Assembly: GCA_902500775.1 (NCBI GenBank)
Contig: CABVRZ010000002.1
Span: 62,001 to 126,000 of the forward strand
Source: an uncultured Nitrospira sp.
GTDB lineage: Bacteria > Nitrospirota > Nitrospiria > Nitrospirales > Nitrospiraceae
DNA length: 64,000 bases
Reading direction: 5' to 3'
The notes under the pieces are model-generated. The model made no database searches, was not told where the DNA came from, and saw nothing but the letters and a program-made list of their open reading frames with translations. Of the stretch, positions 9,271-19,616 are shown piece after piece. Both the position numbers and the translations under genes were made by a program. Within the stretch, counting starts at the first letter, position 1; each line of letters opens with the position of its first letter.

Positions 9271-10575
9271 ATGCCGCAACACGAACTGATCTTATTGAAG
9301 AACATGATGCAGCCCAGTTATACCGGATCGCTGCAGGACTATGAGAAGGCGGGAGGCTACCAAGCTGTTCGCAACACCCTGGGGAAGGTTGCTCCGGCAG
9401 ATGTGACTACCATCGTGCGCAAATCCGGTCTCCGTGGACGCGGTGGTGCCGGCTTTCCGACTGGTGTAAAATGGGGATTTTTACCCAAGGATTATCACGG
9501 GCCTCGATATCTCTGTTGCAACGCCGACGAGAGCGAGCCCGGCACGTTCAAGGACCGACAGCTGATGGAGCGCGATCCGCATCAAGTCTTAGAAGGGATC
9601 GTCTTGGCTTGTTATGCCATTGGAGCGGAGACGGCATACATCTATATCCGCGGAGAAATGGTCCTTGGATCAAGGATTTTGGAACAGGCAATCAATGAAG
9701 CCAGGGCTGCCGGATACATAGGAAAGAACATTCTCGGTACTGGCATTAACGCAGACGTGTGGGTGCATCGTGGAGCAGGCGCCTACATCTGTGGTGAAGA
9801 AACGGCCCTCCTGGAATCCCTCGAAGGCAAACGAGGACTCCCACGCATTAAACCGCCGTTTCCCGCCACGCATGGGCTCTACAATAAACCGACGGTAGTG
9901 AATAACGTTGAAACCTTGGCCAACCTTCCCCACATCATGAACCGCGGCGCCGAATGGTTCGCGGCGATCGGGTCCCCGCCGAAAAGCACTGGGACCAGGG
10001 TGTTCTGTGTAAGCGGACATGTCAAACGACCGGGTAATTATGAAGTGCCGATGGGGATCACGATCCGAGAGTTGGTCTACGAACATGCCGGCGGTATGCG
10101 ATTCGATAAACCCCTGAAAGCGATTATTCCCGGTGGAGCCTCGGCGCCCTTTTTAACACCGGGGCATCTCGACGTGAAGCTGGATTTTGAGCACGTGGCC
10201 ACGGCGGGATCGATGCTGGGATCCGGTGGCGTCACCGTCATGGAAGAAGGCACCAGTATGGTCTGGGCGGCACTCCGACTGATGGAATTCTTCTACCACG
10301 AGTCTTGCGGAAAATGCAGTCCTTGTCGGGAAGGCAGCTCATGGCTTGTTCAGACATTGCGCAGGATTTTGGCAAAGCGTGGCCGGATGGAAGACCTTGA
10401 AACCTTGTTGGATCTATGTAAGAACATCGCAGGTCGGACGGTCTGTGCGTTCGGTGATGCGGAAGTCGCTCCGATTCAGAGCACTCTGAAGCACTGGCGG
10501 CAGGAGTATGTGGACCTCATCCACGAAGCAGAGACCGCCAATCTGATCAAACCTGAGCCGGTGGCACGACACTGA
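9271..10575 (+). CDS. nuoF: NADH-quinone oxidoreductase subunit F
   Basis: The 434-aa product binds FMN, NADH and cluster N3, and is the electron entry point of complex I. The FMN/NADH loop GLRGRGGAGFPTGVKW, CNADESEPGTFKDR and GAGAYICGEETALLESLEG are intact. The [4Fe-4S] motif ESCGKCSPCREGS and the fourth cysteine in GRTVCAFGDA are present. The ATG at 9271 is preferred over an in-frame GTG at 9259, because the GTG has no ribosome site and sits at the end of a repeat arm. Length is normal. Confidence 0.97.
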   Translation: MPQHELILLKNMMQPSYTGSLQDYEKAGGYQAVRNTLGKVAPADVTTIVRKSGLRGRGGAGFPTGVKWGFLPKDYHGPRYLCCNADESEPGTFKDRQLMERDPHQVLEGIVLACYAIGAETAYIYIRGEMVLGSRILEQAINEARAAGYIGKNILGTGINADVWVHRGAGAYICGEETALLESLEGKRGLPRIKPPFPATHGLYNKPTVVNNVETLANLPHIMNRGAEWFAAIGSPPKSTGTRVFCVSGHVKRPGNYEVPMGITIRELVYEHAGGMRFDKPLKAIIPGGASAPFLTPGHLDVKLDFEHVATAGSMLGSGGVTVMEEGTSMVWAALRLMEFFYHESCGKCSPCREGSSWLVQTLRRILAKRGRMEDLETLLDLCKNIAGRTVCAFGDAEVAPIQSTLKHWRQEYVDLIHEAETANLIKPEPVARH

Positions 10576-10613
10576 GCGCCCGGCGGCGCTCGTTGAGTGA
10601 GCAGCATTAAACA

Positions 10614-13280
10614 ATGTCTGACACGACAACCCCAATGGTTCGCATGACAATCGATGGAATGACCGTCAAGGTCCCGAAAGGCACCTTGGTGATCGAAGCC
10701 GCCCGTCGTGTCGGGGTTATGATTCCACATTTCTGCTACCACCCAAAGCTCAAACCGGATGCCAACTGCCGAATGTGCCTAGTCGAAGTCGAAAAAATGC
10801 CGAAGCTCCAAACCGCCTGCAGTACCCCAGTTGATGAGGGGATGAGCGTGCGCACTGCCACGACCGTGGTCAACGATGCCCATAAATCCGTGCTCGAGTT
10901 TATCCTGGCCAATCATCCACTGGATTGTCCGGTTTGCGATCAAGGTGGGAAGTGCGACCTTCAAGATTTTTCCCACCAGTACACGGCCACCAGCCGATTC
11001 GTTGAGACCAAGCGCATCTTCCCAAAAGAGTATTTCAGTCCGCTGATCGAAACGCAGATGAATCGCTGCGTGCAATGTCTCCGCTGCGTCCGATATTGCG
11101 ACGAAGTGATGGACGTCAAGGCATTGGCACCGGTCGGTCGCGGCACCATGACTGAAATCAAGCACTTTGGCCCACACCCATTGGACTGCGAGTTCTGCGG
11201 AGGTTGCGTGCAAATCTGCCCGGTGGGAGCCATTACCAGCCGTCTGTCCATGTATGAATATCGCCCGTGGATGCTGAAGCGAGCCGACACGATCTGCGGC
11301 TACTGTGGAGACGGATGCCAGATGACCGTGCACACGAAGGAGAAGGAGTTGATCGAAGTTAACTCGGCCCATGGAGCCGGACGTAACAATGGCGACCTCT
11401 GTGCTCGAGGATTTTTTGGCTTCCATGCGGCCAGCCATCCGGAGCGTCTGACACACCCGCTCATCCGCCGAAACGGCATGTTGGTCCAGACCACATGGGA
11501 AGAGGCGTTGGAATATATTGCCGGTCGTGTCAGTGAGATTAAAACGATGCATGGAGGATCGAGCTTCGGCGGTTTAATTTCAGGTCGATGCACGAATGAA
11601 GAGCTGTACCTGTTCCAAAAATTTCTGCGTGTCGCCATCGGCACCAACCACATCGATAGCAGCGCCCGCTATGGCCACGTGAACGGCCTCCATGCCATGC
11701 GACTCGTCCAGGGCACTCATCGGTGGACCGTCACGTTTGATGACATTCTGGATGCCGACGTCTTGCTTCTCGTTGGAACGAACATTACCGAAACCAACCC
11801 GATCACTGGACTCAAAGTCAAAGAGGCGGTCAAGAAGCGCCGGGCGACCTTGATCACGATTGAATCCCTGGAGCCGGTGATTGGGACGACGAGCAACATT
11901 GCAACACTCTCGCACTATCACTTCCGCACCGCGCCAAGCGACATCCCTAGCACCGTCCTTGGCTTGCTCAAGGCTGTCGTCGAACACAACCTGACCCAGC
12001 CAAACCTGGCACAACAGTACCCCACCTATGTCGGTGCGATCACGCACGCGTTGCAGCAAGTTTCCTGGCAAGATCTCCGGACGACGACGGGAATAGAGCC
12101 CGAGGCCTTCGCACAGGCTGCTAAGGTCTTCGCGGCTGGACGGCGCGTGGTCGTGCTCGCCGGCCAACTTCTCTTACGTAACGAACGAGGATATGGCAGC
12201 TCCCTTACTCTGCTTGATCTGTTGCTGCTGACCGGAAAGCTCGATCAACCGGGCTGTGGATTTGCGCCGCTTGCCGAAGAAAATAATGACCAAGGGGCTG
12301 TGGAGATGGGTGCCGTGGCCGAATTTTTGCCCGGCGTCTGTTCCCTGACAAGCCATACCGACCACGATCGAATCGTGAAGCAGTGGAGTAGAGACTTTCC
12401 GGCCGACGCAGGCGCTTCCCTTGTAGAAATGCTGGATCGCGCAAAGACGGGATCGCTGAAGGCCATGTTCATCGTCGGAGAAAATCCGGTTGGAAGCCTT
12501 CCCGCTTCGGTGCGCGCGGAGGACGCCTTGCGCAAGCTCGACCTGCTGGTCTGCCAAGAGCTCTTTTTGACTGAAACTGCAGCGCTTGCTCACGTCGTAC
12601 TGCCAGCTGCATCATCCCTGGAAAAAAGCGGGACGTTTACAAATACCGAAGGGCATGTGCAAGCCGTTCGTCCCTCGATAGACCCAATCGGAGAGAGCCG
12701 ACCGGACTGGGAAGTCTTTTCGGCACTTTCCATTTTATTGGACTCACCGATGGAATACGCCGAGAGCAAGGAGATCCTCAAAGAGATTCGGAGCCTGATT
12801 CCCGGCTATGGATCCCTGGGACCTACCCCGTTGCCGCCCAAAGTCGATCGCGTGATCATGGATCGCTATCTCACTGATGACTATCAGCGGGATATTGCGA
12901 CGCGATATCGACTTGTCATACCGAAATCCCGCCCGGATGGAACATTGCGGCTTGATTTAGTCCAGAGCTTGTTTCATTCCGGAAAGTTATCGACTCGCTC
13001 CAAGGGCTTATTACAGGTTGAAGATAAAGGATGGCTTCGAATCAATCCGATTGACGCGTCCCGTTTTGCCTTAGTGGACGGAGACCGCGTTCGCCTTTCC
13101 AGCACGGTCGGAGAAATGACGACCGAAGTAAAACTTGTGGAGCGGGTTCCACAGGGAACAGCCTGGTTCCCCGACCACTTTGGCCAAGCTGCCGTCCGGC
13201 TATTTGATTGCGCTATTGATCCCATCACGCATGCGCCATCCCTCCGAACAGCAACGGTGTCCATGATGCGGGTGGCTTGA
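10614..13280 (+). CDS. nuoG: NADH-quinone oxidoreductase subunit G
   Basis: The 888-aa product is the largest peripheral subunit. The N-terminal [2Fe-2S] ferredoxin domain has CYHPKLKPDANCRMC and its distal Cys. The His/Cys cluster HPLDCPVCDQGGKCDLQD and the paired ferredoxin motifs CVQCLRCVRYC and CEFCGGCVQICP follow. At about residue 225 begins a molybdopterin-oxidoreductase-like domain with CGYCGDGC and a later LCARG, which would hold the extra N7-type [4Fe-4S] cluster found in some bacterial NuoG. The C-terminus resembles a molydopterin dinucleotide-binding domain. No evidence of a functional molybdenum site is claimed. It follows nuoF by 38 bp. Confidence 0.96.
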   Translation: MSDTTTPMVRMTIDGMTVKVPKGTLVIEAARRVGVMIPHFCYHPKLKPDANCRMCLVEVEKMPKLQTACSTPVDEGMSVRTATTVVNDAHKSVLEFILANHPLDCPVCDQGGKCDLQDFSHQYTATSRFVETKRIFPKEYFSPLIETQMNRCVQCLRCVRYCDEVMDVKALAPVGRGTMTEIKHFGPHPLDCEFCGGCVQICPVGAITSRLSMYEYRPWMLKRADTICGYCGDGCQMTVHTKEKELIEVNSAHGAGRNNGDLCARGFFGFHAASHPERLTHPLIRRNGMLVQTTWEEALEYIAGRVSEIKTMHGGSSFGGLISGRCTNEELYLFQKFLRVAIGTNHIDSSARYGHVNGLHAMRLVQGTHRWTVTFDDILDADVLLLVGTNITETNPITGLKVKEAVKKRRATLITIESLEPVIGTTSNIATLSHYHFRTAPSDIPSTVLGLLKAVVEHNLTQPNLAQQYPTYVGAITHALQQVSWQDLRTTTGIEPEAFAQAAKVFAAGRRVVVLAGQLLLRNERGYGSSLTLLDLLLLTGKLDQPGCGFAPLAEENNDQGAVEMGAVAEFLPGVCSLTSHTDHDRIVKQWSRDFPADAGASLVEMLDRAKTGSLKAMFIVGENPVGSLPASVRAEDALRKLDLLVCQELFLTETAALAHVVLPAASSLEKSGTFTNTEGHVQAVRPSIDPIGESRPDWEVFSALSILLDSPMEYAESKEILKEIRSLIPGYGSLGPTPLPPKVDRVIMDRYLTDDYQRDIATRYRLVIPKSRPDGTLRLDLVQSLFHSGKLSTRSKGLLQVEDKGWLRINPIDASRFALVDGDRVRLSSTVGEMTTEVKLVERVPQGTAWFPDHFGQAAVRLFDCAIDPITHAPSLRTATVSMMRVA

Positions 13281-13322
13281 GGATCGGCTGAGCGCTGCGA
13301 CTTATGTGAATTGAGGAGTCTC

Positions 13323-14402
13323 ATGGTGACTGAATTTGGATTACGTCTGGCTATCTCCCTTACGCAAATCGGCGCGGTCATGGGCATCGTGGTCATTACG
13401 GTGCTCATCCTCACCCTCGCGGAACGAAAGGTCCTCGGCTGGATGCAGGATCGCATGGGCCCAATGGAAGTCGGTCCGTACGGCATTCTTCAACCCTTTG
13501 CAGATGCCATCAAACTGTTCTTCAAGGAAGACATTGTTCCCGCTGGGGCCAACAAATTCATCTTTACCATGGCGCCGATTCTCTGTCTGATTCCGACATT
13601 CATCGGATTCGCCGTGATTCCCTGGGGACCGAATTGGACGTTTGAGATCAATGGTATCTCCGTGAAGCCGTTCGTCATCAGCGATATTAATATCGGTATC
13701 CTCTATGTCCTAGCCTTCGCCTCACTCGCTGCCTATGGCATCATCCTCGGAGGATGGGCCTCCAACAGCAAATACTCCTTGTTGGGAGGCCTCCGATCAG
13801 CGGCACAGGTTATTAGCTACGAGCTCAACGTCGGATTGTCGATTGTCGGTGTGTTGATTCTAGCCGGCTCGCTCAGCTTGGTTAAAATTACTGATGCCCA
13901 GGCCGGCTGGTTTTGGAATTGGTACATCTTTGCCCTGCCGGCCCCACAAATCTTTGCCTTCGTCATCTACGTGATTTCGGTCGTCGCTGAAACCAACCGA
14001 GTACCGTTCGACTTGCCTGAAGCGGAGAGCGAGCTGGTAGCAGGGTTTTTCACCGAATACAGCGGTCTACGGTTCGCATTCTTCTTTCTTGCCGAATACG
14101 CCAATATGGTACTCGTGTCCTGTGTGGCTTCCGCGTTGTTTCTTGGCGGCTGGCACGCACCCTATCCTGGAACGTTGATGGACCTGGTTGGCTTGTCATC
14201 CTGGTCATGGATCGAAAGCACCATGTGGTTTGCAGTGAAAACCTATTCGCTCTTGTTCCTGTTTTTCTGGCTCAGAGCGACGTTACCAAGACTGCGCTAC
14301 GACCAGCTGATGCGATTCGGGTGGAAGGTGATGCTGCCCATCGCGCTGGCCAATATCGTGGTGACGGCCATCGCCGTGTTTATCTATCAACAGATCAACT
14401 AG
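13323..14402 (+). CDS. nuoH: NADH-quinone oxidoreductase subunit H
   Basis: The 359-aa product is the membrane subunit that connects the peripheral arm to the proton-pumping antiporter-like subunits and forms part of the quinone chamber. Signatures include ERKVLGWMQDRMGP and FADAIKLFFKED in the first loop, and AETNRVPFDLPEAESELVAG, the acidic loop of the E-channel. About eight hydrophobic helices are visible. The ATG at 13323 has an AGGAG site 4 nt upstream; an upstream in-frame TTG is less likely. Confidence 0.96.
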   Translation: MVTEFGLRLAISLTQIGAVMGIVVITVLILTLAERKVLGWMQDRMGPMEVGPYGILQPFADAIKLFFKEDIVPAGANKFIFTMAPILCLIPTFIGFAVIPWGPNWTFEINGISVKPFVISDINIGILYVLAFASLAAYGIILGGWASNSKYSLLGGLRSAAQVISYELNVGLSIVGVLILAGSLSLVKITDAQAGWFWNWYIFALPAPQIFAFVIYVISVVAETNRVPFDLPEAESELVAGFFTEYSGLRFAFFFLAEYANMVLVSCVASALFLGGWHAPYPGTLMDLVGLSSWSWIESTMWFAVKTYSLLFLFFWLRATLPRLRYDQLMRFGWKVMLPIALANIVVTAIAVFIYQQIN

Positions 14403-14416
14403 CGTACGGAACCACT

Positions 14417-14983
14417 ATGAGATCCGCGCCTACGACCAAACGTTTGAGCCTGTCCGAATGGTTCAAGACAATTACGTTTTACGAAATTCTCGTCGGTATG
14501 AAGGCCACCCTGTCACACCTGCTCAATTATCGTCCGGTGACGTTGCAATATCCTCACGAGAAACGCACGTTGCCGGACAACTATCGAGGCATGCTCGCCC
14601 TGCTGCGTTACGACGACGGAACGGAGAAGTGCGTCGGGTGCGATCTCTGCGAAGCGGCTTGTCCGTCGCGTGTCATTCGGGTGGTCAGCGCGGAAGTGCC
14701 GGGCGAACCGACCAAGCGCTATTCAAAAGAATATTACATGGACATGACCCGGTGCTTGTTCTGTGGGATGTGCGTGGATGCCTGTCCCGTCGATGCACTG
14801 GGGATGACTCGAGAATTTGAGTGGGCGGTGTACGATAAGCGCCAACTTCATCTGAACAAACAACAGTTGCTCGCCATCGGAGACCGTTCGTTTCCGGTTC
14901 GTGAGAAACGCTTGGAACTTCAGCATCCAAACGTGGCGTTCTTTAACATAGCGTTCAGCCACGTACCGCCAAAGCCGAACTGA
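14417..14983 (+). CDS. nuoI: NADH-quinone oxidoreductase subunit I
   Basis: The 188-aa product is the 8Fe ferredoxin-like subunit with clusters N6a and N6b. Both motifs are complete: CVGCDLCEAACP and CLFCGMCVDACP. The amphipathic N-terminal helix that lies on the membrane (SLSEWFKTITFYEILVGMK) is visible. The reading frame stays open far into nuoH, but the ATG at 14417, 14 nt after the nuoH stop, is the natural start. The gap to nuoJ (14984-15070) contains a near-direct repeat of ACCAAGGG-type words. Confidence 0.96.
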   Translation: MRSAPTTKRLSLSEWFKTITFYEILVGMKATLSHLLNYRPVTLQYPHEKRTLPDNYRGMLALLRYDDGTEKCVGCDLCEAACPSRVIRVVSAEVPGEPTKRYSKEYYMDMTRCLFCGMCVDACPVDALGMTREFEWAVYDKRQLHLNKQQLLAIGDRSFPVREKRLELQHPNVAFFNIAFSHVPPKPN

Positions 14984-15070
14984 ACCAAGGGATTACGTAT
15001 CGGCAGACCAAGGGTTACAGCATCCGTGTACTAGTCCGGTCCGATCGACCTCGAACACAGGAACTGTCAG

Positions 15071-15628
15071 ATGTCGCAACTCATTTTTGTATATTTTGCC
15101 GGCATGATTGTCGCGACATCCATTCTCGTTGTCGCGTTGAAAAATCCCGTCTACAGCGCTCTGTCTCTCCTCGTCATGTTTTTCCACGTCGCTGGGCTGT
15201 TTGTCACTCTTCATGCCGAGTTTTTGGCCGCCGTGCAAATTATCGTCTATGCCGGCGCGATTCTTGTGCTGTATTTGTTCGTTGTCATGATCTTGAACGT
15301 CAAACAAGACGACCGTTACCACAGTCAATGGCGGATCGCAGGATTCGTCTGCGTTCCCTTGCTGATCGAGGCCATAGTCCTTCTGTCCAGTGGTAGAGGG
15401 GCACGTGCGATCGATACTCAGGCCATGTTCGTTCCGTCACAGGAGGCCATCGCTTCCGATAATACGCTGGCCATTGGACAAACACTGTTTTCAACCTATC
15501 TCTTTCCTTTCGAGGTCGCTTCCTTGGTGCTCTTGGTTGCCATGATCGGCGCCATCGTCCTCGCGAAGCCAGAGATCGGTGAACAAGACAATCCAGGCCC
15601 CCTGGTTCAAACGAAGGCCGCAGAATGA
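15071..15628 (+). CDS. nuoJ: NADH-quinone oxidoreductase subunit J
   Basis: The 185-aa product is a five-helix membrane subunit of complex I. The pi-bulge helix region [20 protein letters not shown] is highly typical. [21 protein letters not shown] marks the second helix. The stop codon overlaps the nuoK start in ATGA, which implies translational coupling. Length is normal. Confidence 0.95.
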   Translation: MSQLIFVYFAGMIVATSILVVALKNPVYSALSLLVMFFHVAGLFVTLHAEFLAAVQIIVYAGAILVLYLFVVMILNVKQDDRYHSQWRIAGFVCVPLLIEAIVLLSSGRGARAIDTQAMFVPSQEAIASDNTLAIGQTLFSTYLFPFEVASLVLLVAMIGAIVLAKPEIGEQDNPGPLVQTKAAE

Positions 15629-15930
15629 CCATCCCCATCTCCTACTATCTTATTTTGAGTGGAATCGTCTTCTTGACGGGAATCGCCGGCGTCCTCATCC
15701 GCCGCAACATTATCGCGATTCTTCTCTCGGTTGAGCTGATGCTAAACGCGACGAATATCAACTTTGTCGCATTTTCTGATTACTTTCGCGATCTGGGAGG
15801 GCAGGTATTCGTCTTCTTTGCCCTGACCGTTGCCGCTGCAGAGGTGGCCGTGGGACTTGCGATCATCATCGCGCTGCACCGTTCACGATCGACCATCAAT
15901 ATCGAAGAATTCAATTTACTGAAATGGTAA
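15625..15930 (+). CDS. nuoK: NADH-quinone oxidoreductase subunit K
   Basis: The 101-aa, three-helix subunit is homologous to MrpC. The two membrane glutamates of the family appear in [18 protein letters not shown] and in the third helix ([12 protein letters not shown]). The start overlaps the nuoJ stop by 4 nt. The following 112-bp gap to nuoL has weak 7-bp periodicity (CGTCACT, CATCAAG, CGTGAAT), perhaps a degraded heptad array. Confidence 0.96.
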   Translation: MTIPISYYLILSGIVFLTGIAGVLIRRNIIAILLSVELMLNATNINFVAFSDYFRDLGGQVFVFFALTVAAAEVAVGLAIIIALHRSRSTINIEEFNLLKW

Positions 15931-16042
15931 GAGAATCGTCACTCATCAAGCGTGAATCGTCTTTCGCAGGGAATTTCAGAGCCTTGCAGCCATGCATCCC
16001 TCTTGCACTTCACGAACGAGGAAGAGCGAAGAACGGACACTG

Positions 16043-17938
16043 ATGCTCTACGCGCTGATTCCATTCCTTCCCCTTGCCGCGTTCCTGGTGCTTGGACTGG
16101 CCGGCTCACGGTTCAGGGAGAATGCCCATGTGGTGGCGGTTCCAGCGGTGCTGTTGTCGTTGGTACTGGCGCTGGCGGCTTTTATCCAAGTGGCATCGGG
16201 CTCGGTCATTTCCGTCCCCCTCTATACGTGGCTGACTTCGGGCCAACTCGACATCCATATGGGCCTCTACATCGACAGACTGACCGCCGTCATGCTGCTG
16301 CTGGTAACCGGTGTCAGTTCACTGGTGCACATCTATACGATCGGCTACATGCATGGGGAGCCCGGCTATGCCCGCTTCTTCAGCTACATTGCACTGTTTA
16401 CCTTCTCAATGCTGATGCTGGTGTTGGCCGACAACCTCCTACAGTTGTTTGTATTTTGGGAAGCCGTCGGCCTGTGCTCCTACCTGCTGATCGGCCATTG
16501 GTATGAACGGGCGTCCGCCTGTGCGGCGGCGACCAAAGCCTTCCTCGTGAATCGTGTTGGAGACTTTGGGTTCCTGCTCGGCCTACTCCTGGTCTGGTAT
16601 CAGTTCGGCTCACTGAACTACCTTGAAATCTTTCCGTCACTTCATGAGGCGAATGGTATCACAGTCAATCTCCTCAGCCTGTTGGGAGGCACCTGGGAGG
16701 TTTCTGTGTTCACGCTGATCGCACTCTTGCTGTTCACAGGAGCGGTGGGTAAATCAGCCCAAGTGCCTCTTCATGTCTGGTTGCCTGATGCAATGGAAGG
16801 TCCGACCCCGATCTCAGCACTCATACATGCCGCGACCATGGTCACGGCCGGCGTATTTATGGTTGCTCGTCTGGCCCCCATCTATAACCTTTCCCCAACT
16901 GCCATGAGCGTCGTGGCCGTTACCGGAGGCGTCACTATGCTCCTCGGAGCAACCATCGCGCTGACGCAAACCGATATCAAACGTGTCGTCGCTTATTCGA
17001 CCGTCAGTCAGCTCGGGTACATGGTCATGGCCTGCGGACTCGGAGCGTACGCTTCCGGTATGTATCACCTCCTTACACATGGAGCATTTAAGGCGCTCCT
17101 GTTTCTCGGCTGTGGATCGGTCATTATCGCGCTCCATCACGAGCAGGACATCCGCCATATGGGCGGACTGAAAAATAAGTTACCGACTACCTACTGGACC
17201 TTTGTGGTGGGCTCATTGGCGCTCGCAGGATTCCCGCTGACAGCTGGATTCTTTAGCAAGGATGAGATCTTGGTCTCTGCATGGTCCTCCGGCAGTCTTG
17301 GGCAGGGACTGGCCATTGCTGGCCTGCTGACCGCTCTCCTGACCGCGTTCTACAGCTTCAGGCTGGTGTTTGTGACCTTTTGGGGCGAATCCCATGTCGA
17401 CCCTCATCACGCCGGCCATATCCATGAACCTTCTAAAACGATGACGACCCCACTTCTAATTCTGGCATTTTTTAGTATCGTCACCGGCTACCTAGGCATT
17501 CCGTCATTTCTTGAGCCCGTCTTTGCGACTGGGCAAGAATCGGTTGCACACCATGGTGAAGCTGGCATAGCCATCATGATCGCAGCCACACTGCTTGGGC
17601 TGACCGGGATTGCCGCAGCCTACTATGCCTACGTGCTCAAACCGGAGCTCCCAGAGCGCCTGGCCCAACAGTGGAGCCATCTATACCAAGGTTCGTTGAA
17701 TAAGTGGTATGTCGATGAAGCCTACGACCGTCTGTTCGTGCGCCCCACCTGTGCGGTCGCTGCGGCACTCTGGAAACGAGTCGACGTCGCCGTCATCGAC
17801 GGCGCGGTCAACGGTGTCGGCCGAACGATTAGGTGGGGGGGATGGATCTTGAGATTGATCCAGAGCGGGCAAACTCAACATTATGCCTTGGCCATGGCGA
17901 TGGGCATCGTGATTATCACGGCCTATCTGTTGCTCTGA
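16043..17938 (+). CDS. nuoL: NADH-quinone oxidoreductase subunit L
   Basis: The 631-aa product is the distal antiporter-like proton pump. Family motifs include FFSYIALFTFSMLMLVLADN, FWEAVGLCSYLLIG, the channel segment KSAQVPLHVWLPDAMEGPTP and VAYSTVSQLGYMVMACG. A long amphipathic lateral helix and a last transmembrane helix follow at the C-terminus. ATG 16043 is chosen because it gives the usual N-terminus (MLYALIPFLPLAAF); an in-frame ATG at 15992 would add 17 polar residues. Length is within the usual range. Confidence 0.95.
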   Translation: MLYALIPFLPLAAFLVLGLAGSRFRENAHVVAVPAVLLSLVLALAAFIQVASGSVISVPLYTWLTSGQLDIHMGLYIDRLTAVMLLLVTGVSSLVHIYTIGYMHGEPGYARFFSYIALFTFSMLMLVLADNLLQLFVFWEAVGLCSYLLIGHWYERASACAAATKAFLVNRVGDFGFLLGLLLVWYQFGSLNYLEIFPSLHEANGITVNLLSLLGGTWEVSVFTLIALLLFTGAVGKSAQVPLHVWLPDAMEGPTPISALIHAATMVTAGVFMVARLAPIYNLSPTAMSVVAVTGGVTMLLGATIALTQTDIKRVVAYSTVSQLGYMVMACGLGAYASGMYHLLTHGAFKALLFLGCGSVIIALHHEQDIRHMGGLKNKLPTTYWTFVVGSLALAGFPLTAGFFSKDEILVSAWSSGSLGQGLAIAGLLTALLTAFYSFRLVFVTFWGESHVDPHHAGHIHEPSKTMTTPLLILAFFSIVTGYLGIPSFLEPVFATGQESVAHHGEAGIAIMIAATLLGLTGIAAAYYAYVLKPELPERLAQQWSHLYQGSLNKWYVDEAYDRLFVRPTCAVAAALWKRVDVAVIDGAVNGVGRTIRWGGWILRLIQSGQTQHYALAMAMGIVIITAYLLL

Positions 17939-18002
17939 GAGAGACCACGAGAACCTGTAGGTTTGAATTACTGTGCACAGAATGTAATGGATTGAGCGCT
18001 CA

Positions 18003-19616
18003 ATGACTGGCTTTCCTTGGTTAACCCTATTGATCGTTCTTCCCTTGTTGGGAGCCGTGGTGGTGTTTCTCGTCAATGAGGCCTCGGTTCGGTCTACCGC
18101 TCTCGCCGTCACTATCGCCGATCTCCTGATCTCGCTTCCGCTGTGGTGGCTATTCGATGCCAGCTCCGGTCAGATGCAATTCCTCGAATCAGCAGCATGG
18201 ATCCCATCACTATCGATCAACTACCGTCTCGGTCTGGATGGAATCAGCCTCCCGCTAGTCATCATGACGACGATTCTCATGCCGCTCTGTGTCTTAATTT
18301 CATGGCACGCCATTGAGACAAGGCTCCGGAGTTTCATGGCCATGTTGCTGATCATGGAGGGCGCCATGATCGGCGTGTTTGCGGCGCTCGACTTCGTCTT
18401 GTTCTACGTGTTTTGGGAGGCGATGCTGATCCCGATGTACCTCTTGATCGGAGTGTGGGGGGGGCCAAATCGTCTCTACGCCGCGATCAAGTTCTTTCTC
18501 TATACCCTTGCCGGAAGCGTGTTGCTGTTGGTCGCAATCTTAGTGTTGTATTTCCAGGGTGGCCATACCTTCGATATTCTTGCGCTCAGCCGGCAGACCT
18601 ATCCGCTCTCTCTTCAGACATGGCTGTTCTTTGCCTTTTTTGCCGCGTTTGCCGTAAAGGTCCCGATGTTCCCATTCCATACCTGGCTGCCTGACGCACA
18701 TGTGGAGGCTCCCACAGCCGGCAGTGTGATCCTCGCCAGTGTCCTGCTCAAAATGGGCACCTATGGCTTTATACGCTTTAGCCTGCCGATGCTACCCGAT
18801 GCCTCGCGCCTCTTCACCCCTCTGATAGTCGTCCTCTCGATTGTGGCCATCATCTACGGAGCCTATATGGCATTGGCTCAATCTGATCTTAAAAAACTGA
18901 TTGCCTATTCGAGCGTTAGCCACATGGGATTCGTCACCCTCGGCCTGTTCATGTTCAACATCCAGGGGATCGAGGGTGCCGTCCTGCAGATGGTAAATCA
19001 TGGCATCACAACCGGCGGGCTTTTTCTCTGCGTCGGTGTAATTTACGAGCGTACCCATAGCCGGCAAATCGCCGATAACATCGGCTTGACCAAACCGATG
19101 CCTCGGTATGCGACGTTTCTGGTGATTTTTGCCCTCTCGTCACTGGGTCTTCCCGGAACCAACAGTTTCGTTGGGGAGTTTATGGTTCTGGCCGGTACGT
19201 TCCTCTGGAGCAAGGTCGCCACGGCTTTTGCCTCACTGGGTATTATCCTGGCCGCCGCGTACCTGCTTTGGATGGTTCAACGAGTCGCCTTCGGGACACC
19301 AGCTCCTCACATGCTCCCAAAACTGTCTGACTTGAACCAACGCGAACTGGTGATGCTCCTCCCCCTGGCGATCCTGATCTTTGGGATCGGCCTCTTTCCC
19401 AACCCGCTCCTCAGTCGGATGCACACCAGTGTCGAACAGGTCATCGCTCGCGTCGTTCCCTCCTCCCATCAACAGACTTCCACTCGGTCTGTTCCGGGCC
19501 GGCCAACTCCGTTACCGGAAAACAACCTCGGAGCGACGATCAACGTGGTCCATCCTCCATCCGCCAAGCCTCATAGCAACCTGCCGCTCACAGAACAGCA
19601 GAGGGAACGGCCATGA
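18003..19616 (+). CDS. nuoM: NADH-quinone oxidoreductase subunit M
   Basis: The 537-aa product is the middle antiporter-like pump. FYVFWEAMLIPMYLLIGVWG, VKVPMFPFHTWLPDAHVEAP and KKLIAYSSVSHMGFVTLG carry the conserved glutamate, lysine and histidine channel residues. The C-terminus has a hydrophilic, Pro/Ser-rich tail of about 45 residues after the last helix, longer than usual for NuoM and without a recognised role. It overlaps nuoN by 4 nt (ATGA). Only one nuoM is present in this cluster. Confidence 0.95.
   Translation: MTGFPWLTLLIVLPLLGAVVVFLVNEASVRSTALAVTIADLLISLPLWWLFDASSGQMQFLESAAWIPSLSINYRLGLDGISLPLVIMTTILMPLCVLISWHAIETRLRSFMAMLLIMEGAMIGVFAALDFVLFYVFWEAMLIPMYLLIGVWGGPNRLYAAIKFFLYTLAGSVLLLVAILVLYFQGGHTFDILALSRQTYPLSLQTWLFFAFFAAFAVKVPMFPFHTWLPDAHVEAPTAGSVILASVLLKMGTYGFIRFSLPMLPDASRLFTPLIVVLSIVAIIYGAYMALAQSDLKKLIAYSSVSHMGFVTLGLFMFNIQGIEGAVLQMVNHGITTGGLFLCVGVIYERTHSRQIADNIGLTKPMPRYATFLVIFALSSLGLPGTNSFVGEFMVLAGTFLWSKVATAFASLGIILAAAYLLWMVQRVAFGTPAPHMLPKLSDLNQRELVMLLPLAILIFGIGLFPNPLLSRMHTSVEQVIARVVPSSHQQTSTRSVPGRPTPLPENNLGATINVVHPPSAKPHSNLPLTEQQRERP

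Noticed and set aside
10614-13280. NuoG as a separate formate dehydrogenase
   Set aside because: The molybdopterin-like domain is part of NuoG, flanked by nuoF and nuoH in a complete nuo operon; the N-terminal cluster motifs are those of NuoG.
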